Positions 59,019 to 64,000 of a DNA stretch of 64,000 bases are shown piece after piece; within the stretch, counting starts at the first letter, position 1, and each line of letters starts with the position of its first letter. The translations under genes were made by a program, and so were the position numbers. The DNA is from Cronobacter turicensis z3032 (lineage in GTDB: Bacteria > Pseudomonadota > Gammaproteobacteria > Enterobacterales > Enterobacteriaceae): NCBI GenBank assembly GCA_000027065.2, contig FN543093.2:2918074-2982073 (forward strand), given 5' to 3'. A model generated the notes under the pieces. It worked only from the letters and a program-made list of their open reading frames with translations. It was not told the DNA's origin and ran no database searches.

Positions 59019-60782
59019 ATGGTGACTAACCGTCAGCGCTACCGCGAAAAAGTCTCCCAGATGATCAGCTGGGGGCACTGGTTCGCCCTGTTCAATATTC
59101 TGCTCTCCATTGTCCTTGGTAGCCGCTATCTGTTCATCGCCGACTGGCCCACGACCCTGACGGGCCGGATTTACTCCTACGTCAGCCTGGTGGGCCACTT
59201 TAGCTTTCTGGTCTTCGCGACCTACCTGCTGATCCTCTTCCCGCTCACGTTTATCGTGATGTCACAGCGGCTGATGCGGTTCCTGTCGGCGATCCTCGCG
59301 ACCGTCGGCATGACCCTGCTGCTGGTCGACAGCGAAGTCTTCACCCGCTTCCACCTGCACATCAACCCGGTGGTCTGGCAGGTGGTGATTAACCCCGATC
59401 AAAGCGAAATGGCCCGCGACTGGCAGCTGATGTTTATCGCGGTGCCGGTGATTTTGCTTATCGAGATGCTGTTCGCCACCTGGAGCTGGCAGAAGCTGCG
59501 CAGCCTGACGCGCCGCCGCCGGTACGCGCGCCCCGTGGCGGCGCTCTTTTTCGCGTCGTTCGTGACCACGCATGTGATGTATATCTGGGCCGACGCCAAT
59601 TTCTACCGTCCGGTTACGATGCAGCGCGCGAACCTGCCGCTCTCCTATCCGATGACGGCGCGCCGTTTTCTGGAAAAACATGGTTTGCTGGACGCGCAGG
59701 AGTATCAGCGTCGACTGGTGGAACAAGGCGATCCGGAAGCGGTGAGCGTGCAGTATCCGCTGAGCGACCTGCGGTACGGCGATATGGGCTCCGGCCATAA
59801 CGTACTGTTAATTACGATAGACGGTCTGAACTATTCGCGCTTTGAAAAACAGATGCCGTCGCTGGCGCAGTTCGCGCATGACAACATTAACTTTACCCAG
59901 CATTTCAGCTCCGGGAACCTGTCGGACAACGGCATTTTCGGCCTGTTCTATGGGATTTCGCCGGGCTATATGGATGGCGTGCTGGCCGCGCGCATTCCGG
60001 CAGCGCTTATCACCGCGCTTAATCAGCAGGGTTATCAGCTGGGCCTGTTCGCCTCTGATGGCTTTAGCAGTTCACTGTACCGCCAGGCGCTGCTTTCGGA
60101 TTTTTCGCTCCCTACGGCGAAGCCGCAGAGCGACGATCAAACCGCCTCGCAGTGGATCAGCTGGCTGAATAAATACGCCTCGGAAGATAACCGCTGGTTC
60201 TCGTGGGTCTCGTTCAACGGCACTAATATTGACGAAGATACCCAACAGGCCGCCTTCACGCGCCGCTACGCCCGCGCGGCAGGGAATGTGGATGCGCAGA
60301 TTAACCGTGTGCTCGCGGCGCTGAAAGCGAGCGGCAAGCTGGAGAACACCGTCGTGATTATCACGGCGGGCCGCGGCGTTCCGTTAGGCCAACAGCAGGA
60401 GAGCTTCGGCTGGGATCGCTCGCGCATTCAGGTGCCGCTGGTTATCCACTGGCCGGGCACGCCTGCGCAGCGCGTGACGAAACTAACCGATCATCAGGAT
60501 GTGATGACGACCCTGATGCAGCGCCTGTTGCATGTGCGCACACCTGCATACGAATATTCACAGGGCGAAGATCTCTTCTCCCCTGCCCGTCGCAATAATT
60601 GGGTGGTCAGCGCGGATAACAACACGCTGGCGGTAACGACGCCGCAAATGACGTTGGTGCTGGATAACAACGGCAACTACCGGATGTACGACCTGCGCGG
60701 CGAGCGGATGAACGACGATAAACCGCAGCTCAGCCTGCTATTACAGGTGCTGACGGATGAAAAACGGTTCATTGCTAACTGA
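59019..60782 (+). CDS. yejM: LPS-synthesis regulator YejM (PbgA/LapC)
   Basis: A 587-residue inner-membrane protein with five N-terminal hydrophobic segments and a periplasmic alkaline phosphatase/sulfatase-like domain from about residue 245 (LLITIDGLNYSRFEKQMPSL). In E. coli it is essential and restrains LapB-FtsH degradation of LpxC, sensing LPS. The basic stretch after TM5 that binds lipid A in E. coli has a counterpart in the KLRSLTRRRRYARP and downstream loops. It precedes the tRNA-Pro gene. Confidence 0.95.
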   Translation: MVTNRQRYREKVSQMISWGHWFALFNILLSIVLGSRYLFIADWPTTLTGRIYSYVSLVGHFSFLVFATYLLILFPLTFIVMSQRLMRFLSAILATVGMTLLLVDSEVFTRFHLHINPVVWQVVINPDQSEMARDWQLMFIAVPVILLIEMLFATWSWQKLRSLTRRRRYARPVAALFFASFVTTHVMYIWADANFYRPVTMQRANLPLSYPMTARRFLEKHGLLDAQEYQRRLVEQGDPEAVSVQYPLSDLRYGDMGSGHNVLLITIDGLNYSRFEKQMPSLAQFAHDNINFTQHFSSGNLSDNGIFGLFYGISPGYMDGVLAARIPAALITALNQQGYQLGLFASDGFSSSLYRQALLSDFSLPTAKPQSDDQTASQWISWLNKYASEDNRWFSWVSFNGTNIDEDTQQAAFTRRYARAAGNVDAQINRVLAALKASGKLENTVVIITAGRGVPLGQQQESFGWDRSRIQVPLVIHWPGTPAQRVTKLTDHQDVMTTLMQRLLHVRTPAYEYSQGEDLFSPARRNNWVVSADNNTLAVTTPQMTLVLDNNGNYRMYDLRGERMNDDKPQLSLLLQVLTDEKRFIAN

Positions 60783-60816
60783 TTGATTATTTATAAATCA
60801 CTCAGCCTGGCGTGGC

Positions 60817-60847
60817 TTGCAATCAGCGTGAAAACGGGTAGTATAAG
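60817..60847 (+). promoter_or_regulatory. Promoter of the tRNA-Pro gene
   Basis: TTGCAA (60817-60822) is a -35 candidate and TAGTATAAG (60839-60847) contains the -10. The start would be a few bases before the tRNA 5' end at 60857. Confidence 0.65.
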
Positions 60848-60856
60848 CCTCCACGT

Positions 60857-60933
60857 CGGCACGTAGCGCAGCCTGGTAGCGCACTGTCATGGGGTGTCAG
60901 GGGTCGGAGGTTCAAATCCTCTCGTGCCGACCA
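60857..60933 (+). tRNA. proL: tRNA-Pro (anticodon GGG)
   Basis: A 77-base tRNA with encoded CCA. The acceptor stem CGGCACG pairs with CGTGCCG; the D arm is GCGCAGCCTGGTAGCGC and the T arm GGAGG-TTCAAAT-CCTCT. The anticodon loop ATGGGGT has GGG at 60891-60893. In E. coli proL lies at the same place after yejM. The anticodon stem differs from E. coli by a paired change (C-G to U-A), as I recall the sequence. Confidence 0.96.
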
Positions 60934-60942
60934 AAAAATCCC

Positions 60943-60974
60943 AAAAAAACCAACCCATCGCGGTTGGTTTTTTT
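60943..60974 (+). terminator. Terminator of tRNA-Pro
   Basis: ACCAACC (60949-60955), loop CATCGC and GGTTGGT (60962-60968), with A and T runs on both sides (seven T residues in total). It begins ten bases after the tRNA. Confidence 0.9.
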
Positions 60975-61024
60975 ATGCGTGCGATTTAGCGAGGGTGAAA
61001 GTGCTTTGGCTGGCACGTTGAATA

Positions 61025-61048
61025 CCGCCCCGTCCAGAGCCGGGGCGG
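61025..61048 (-). terminator. GC-rich hairpin beyond mipA
   Basis: CCGCCCCG (61025-61032) and CGGGGCGG (61041-61048) pair around eight bases, 65 bases after the mipA stop. No U run is present on either strand, so its role as a terminator is uncertain. Confidence 0.4.
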
Positions 61049-61113
61049 ATCGAAAGCGTGTTTATTGAAAGCGCATCGCCGCAGGCGGTCGGGCAGCGTG
61101 CCGTGAATATCGC

Positions 61114-61950
61114 TCAGAAGCGATAAGTGACCTTCAGACCGCCCACAGGCGAGGTTTTTCGGTGAACAAGGGGGCTATTGCTGGCATCCCCCGTTAATTG
61201 CGTAACGCCCGCTGCGGCATTCACGCTCCAGTTTTGGTTGAACCTGTGGGCCCAGTCAATATTCAGCGAATAGTCATAAATTCCGGCTCCGGCATCATAT
61301 CGTGCAAATCCTGAGCCTGCAGACTGCGCCGCATTTACCCCGTAGTAAGTCTGCATGTACTTGCGGGATCCCCAACTGCTGTTCAGCGCCAGCGTCACCG
61401 TATTTTTCCATGATTTAAAGAGCGGGCTGACAATGCTGAAGTGCACAGCCTCACCATTGTTCCTCTCAGAAACCGGCACCTCGGCCTGTAATTGCAAAAT
61501 CAGCCACTCGTTCATCTCATATCCCAGACCAGGCACCACGATCGCCGAGCCTTTGATGTCTCCCACCCCCCGCAACTCGTCGCTGCCATAGCTTATCGAA
61601 TCGCTGCCCACGTCACGATCCTTACGGCCTGGACGATAGCTCAGCCCCGCGCTGTAATCTAGCTTCCCGATATGGTTGCCGTAGCCAATCCCCCGCGTGG
61701 TGCTGATAAAGAAACCATTGACCATGGCGTAATCCAGCACCACAGCCGTTGTGGCGCGGCTTTTATTCGAACCCGAATAGCGTGGCGCGACATCCACGCC
61801 GCCGCCCAGGGTCAATACGTTGCTCCCGGCTTGTTCTGCCGCCTGTATCGGGCTGGCCAGTAACGCCAGGATGGCTGCCGGCACGATTTTTTTCAGACTC
61901 CGCCCCGGGAATAAAAGGGGAAACTTATGACGCCGTTCGATGTTTCTCAT
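61114..61950 (-). CDS. MipA/OmpV-family outer-membrane protein
   Basis: A 278-residue beta-barrel protein. The signal peptide is extended by a basic N-region and ends near PIQAA; the mature part begins with the MipA pattern VLTLGGGVDVAPRYSGS and ends in the outer-membrane C-terminal signature KVTYRF (terminal Phe). E. coli MipA is a scaffold linking MltA and PBP1B; OmpV-type members have been tied to osmotic and antimicrobial stress. The ATG at 61950 is chosen over a GTG at 61974. It is divergent from a two-component system that probably controls it. E. coli has narP, not this gene, after proL. Confidence 0.88.
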   Translation of the reverse strand: MRNIERRHKFPLLFPGRSLKKIVPAAILALLASPIQAAEQAGSNVLTLGGGVDVAPRYSGSNKSRATTAVVLDYAMVNGFFISTTRGIGYGNHIGKLDYSAGLSYRPGRKDRDVGSDSISYGSDELRGVGDIKGSAIVVPGLGYEMNEWLILQLQAEVPVSERNNGEAVHFSIVSPLFKSWKNTVTLALNSSWGSRKYMQTYYGVNAAQSAGSGFARYDAGAGIYDYSLNIDWAHRFNQNWSVNAAAGVTQLTGDASNSPLVHRKTSPVGGLKVTYRF

Positions 61951-62157
61951 TAAAGAGGTCCTTATGGATTCCACTGATTGCGATATAAGCGGTTTGTTTA
62001 AACGCCAGAGCGCTCAGTGTGAATGCCCACCCTAAGGTTCTCATGAGCCAAAAATGAAGAATGACTGAAGCACGTAATGATGCTGCAAACCTGATAGATT
62101 GCCTGGTACCGTTTTTTCTTAAGATGTTCTTCATTCACTGCTGATACCCTTGCCATT

Positions 62158-62835
62158 GTGAAAATTCTACTTATCGAAGACGACCTGGATCTCGGCAATG
62201 GCGTACGTATCGCCTTTGCCGATCAAGGGTTTGATGTCATATGGGTTCGCCGCAAAGAGGATGCGCTGCATCAGCTTGATGTCTGCGTGCCGGAACTGAT
62301 CCTGCTCGATCTGGGCCTGCCCGACGGCGATGGCATGAGTCTGATGGCGTACGTGCGCCAGCGGTTCAAGGGGCTCCCCGTCATCATCCTGACAGCGCGA
62401 GGCACGCTGCAGGATCGCCTGAGCGGGCTCGATGCCGGTGCGGATGACTATCTTGTAAAACCTTTTGTTCTCGCCGAGTTGCTGGCAAGGGTTCGAGCAC
62501 TGGCGCGACGCAGTTATGGTTTTGAGAATGAAGCGATCGAAATCCGGGGATTATCTCTGCATGTACCCACGCGTCGCGTGACGGTAAGCGCGCGTCACGT
62601 TGAGTTGACGGCAAGTGAATATGCGCTGCTTGAAACATTAATGCTGCGGCCTGACCGCGTGCTGACACGAGGGTTTCTGGAAGAAAGGCTATTCGGCGCT
62701 AAAGAAAATCTAAGCAACGCTCTGGATGTGCATATGGGTAACTTACGTCGAAAAATCGGCGACGGCTATGTACGAACGGTGAGAGGCGTAGGGTATGTCA
62801 TTGATACCGTACCGATCCACAAGGTGTCTGATTGA
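62158..62835 (+). CDS. OmpR/PhoB-family response regulator
   Basis: A 225-residue response regulator. The receiver domain has the acidic pair at residues 8-9, phosphoacceptor Asp51 (LLDLGLPD), Thr near 79 (LTAR) and Lys in VKPF. The C-terminal winged helix ends with LRRKIGDGYVRTVRGVGYV. The start is a GTG at 62158. The stop overlaps the kinase start by one base (TGATG). It is most likely the activator of the divergent mipA gene; whether it also controls other genes is open. It resembles the QseB/PmrA/TctD branch. Confidence 0.9.
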   Translation: MKILLIEDDLDLGNGVRIAFADQGFDVIWVRRKEDALHQLDVCVPELILLDLGLPDGDGMSLMAYVRQRFKGLPVIILTARGTLQDRLSGLDAGADDYLVKPFVLAELLARVRALARRSYGFENEAIEIRGLSLHVPTRRVTVSARHVELTASEYALLETLMLRPDRVLTRGFLEERLFGAKENLSNALDVHMGNLRRKIGDGYVRTVRGVGYVIDTVPIHKVSD

Positions 62836-64000
62836 TGCGAAATATGTGGCGCCGCCTGAAGCTCCCGACGCTCGTAAGACGGATAATCATCGCTCAGATG
62901 GTGCTGCTTGCCTTGCTTTGGTGTCTTTTTTTGACCTTCATTTTGTGGGAAGACCTGCGCAGCCCTCCCATCCTCACCGGCAGTCAGACATACGACACCC
63001 TTTTTACCCTGGTGGAGAAAATGGCCGACCGCCCGCAGGATCGAACCGATGTGCTGGAGGCGTTCAGCAAGGCATTACGGGAAGGGTATGGCGGCGGTGA
63101 CGATCCGGCACTGTCAATCAGCCTCATCGTTCGCAAGAATAATGCGATTATTTTTTCGTCTGATGGCGCGCCCACAGGGGTGTTCAACACCCGATTAGGG
63201 GAAGTTCAGCGTATTCAGAGTGAAGGCCGCGCCTGGACAAGCCGAACGCTAAAATCCGCGAACGCCGACGTAGAGGTGACGCTTTTCACCCCTGCCGGAG
63301 GCTGGAACTTCTTTATCTATCTCAACTCGCGCGGCTACTACATATTGCCGCTGCTAATATGCATTCCTTTTCTTTTGCTTCCCGCGTGGCTCTCCATCCG
63401 CATTGCCATGCGTCCCTGGAATAACGTGGTGAATGAAATTACTTTACGGACGCCAGAAGATCTCTCGCCCTTAAAAGAAGTCCCCAGACACAGAGAGCTT
63501 CGCCAGATGGTGGACGCGATTAACGAATTTCTTGCCAGGGTGCGGGAAGGCGCTGAAAGGGAACGGGTATTCATTGCCGATGCCGCTCACGAGCTGCGTA
63601 CCCCCCTGGCGGCGATGCGAATTAATGTTGAGGCTTTACAGTCCTGGGTCAGTAGCGAGAATCAACAGGAGTTGCTGGCAGGGATTATTCGCAGCAATAG
63701 CCGGGCGGCGCGTCTCGTCAATCAGTTGCTGCTGATGATGCACAGTGAAGCGCGTGTTGACACGGTGATGCAGCCTGTGCCGCTGACGACGCTCATCCAG
63801 GAACGAATGGCTGCGCTGGAACCCCTCGCGACGGAGCGCAGAATTGAGCTGGAATTCTACTCGCTTGATGAAGTCTGGATCACGGGTATTCGGGAACGCC
63901 TGATGTCGCTGATTGACAACTTAATCGAGAATGCCGTGAAGTACAGTCCTGAAGGTGGGCGCGTTGAGGTGGAAGTATGGGCTGCAGATAAATCCACTCG
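62835..64000 (+). CDS. Sensor histidine kinase, partial (C-terminus beyond window end)
   Basis: The first 388 codons of a membrane histidine kinase. TM1 lies at about residues 15-38, then comes a periplasmic domain of about 130 residues, TM2 (ILPLLICIPFLLLPAWLSI), a short HAMP-like linker, and the H-box DAAHELRTPLAAMR with the phosphoacceptor His. The N-box LIDNLIENAVKYSPEGG is near the end; the G boxes lie outside the window. The start ATG overlaps the regulator stop. The architecture fits QseC/TctE-type kinases. Confidence 0.9.
   Translation, partial: MRNMWRRLKLPTLVRRIIIAQMVLLALLWCLFLTFILWEDLRSPPILTGSQTYDTLFTLVEKMADRPQDRTDVLEAFSKALREGYGGGDDPALSISLIVRKNNAIIFSSDGAPTGVFNTRLGEVQRIQSEGRAWTSRTLKSANADVEVTLFTPAGGWNFFIYLNSRGYYILPLLICIPFLLLPAWLSIRIAMRPWNNVVNEITLRTPEDLSPLKEVPRHRELRQMVDAINEFLARVREGAERERVFIADAAHELRTPLAAMRINVEALQSWVSSENQQELLAGIIRSNSRAARLVNQLLLMMHSEARVDTVMQPVPLTTLIQERMAALEPLATERRIELEFYSLDEVWITGIRERLMSLIDNLIENAVKYSPEGGRVEVEVWAADKST

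Noticed and set aside
60857..60933. tRNA-Pro 3' end as an attachment site of an integrated element
   Set aside because: I saw no integrase and no repeat of the tRNA 3' end inside the window. The idea is kept only as a question in the findings.

Overview
The window is a stretch of chromosome from a GC-rich member of the Enterobacteriaceae. Most genes are collinear with the Escherichia coli segment that runs from yehX through bglX, dld, pbpG, yohJK, cdd, mgl, folE, lysP, nfo, fruBKA, yeiP, mepS, yejABEF, rplY and yejM to the proline tRNA. Protein lengths and start sites mostly match the E. coli proteins as I recall them. The GC content and the set of inserted genes suggest the Cronobacter group, but that genus call is inference from memory and was not computed.

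Layout. 1-2.5 kb: osmoprotectant-type ABC importer yehZ-yehY-yehX (yehX is cut by the window start). 2.7-10.8 kb: periplasmic beta-glucosidase bglX, D-lactate dehydrogenase dld, a GNAT acetyltransferase, pbpG, and the small membrane or reductase genes yohC, yohD and yohF. 10.9-14.8 kb: the 27-residue protein YohP, then a metallo-beta-lactamase-fold enzyme divergent from a LysR regulator, dusC, and a RelE/HigB-like toxin with an Xre antitoxin. 14.9-18 kb: yohJK, cdd, sanA. 18-23.2 kb: the methyl-galactoside importer mglBAC and its repressor galS, with clear CRP and Gal operators. 23.2-30 kb: yeiB, folE, an MFS transporter, S-formylglutathione hydrolase yeiG, lysine permease lysP, regulator yeiE. 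30-36.9 kb: yeiH, nfo, a 3-dehydroshikimate dehydratase-like TIM barrel, and the fructose PTS operon fruBKA with two Cra sites. 37-43.5 kb: setB, yeiW, efpL, a uxuA / yeiQ divergent pair, yeiR. 43.5-60.8 kb: envelope and housekeeping genes lpxT, mepS, pdeN, yejABEF, yejG, bcr, rsuA, radD, rplY, yejK, yejL, yejM. 60.8-64 kb: tRNA-Pro(GGG), then a MipA/OmpV outer-membrane protein divergent from an OmpR-type response regulator and a histidine kinase that runs off the end.

The genes not in the E. coli order that I recall are small insertions: GNAT, MBL/LysR, toxin-antitoxin, MFS, DSD-like enzyme, uxuA, and the mipA/two-component block. Each is one to three genes, usually with its own palindromic regulatory site. 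Two convergent gene junctions carry REP-like palindromes. I found no prophage, integrase, insertion sequence, CRISPR array or recognisable defence island, and nothing that I would call a wholly new system. The best leads are the MBL/LysR pair, the toxin-antitoxin operator, the uxuA/yeiQ pairing and the mipA/two-component insertion beside the tRNA gene.
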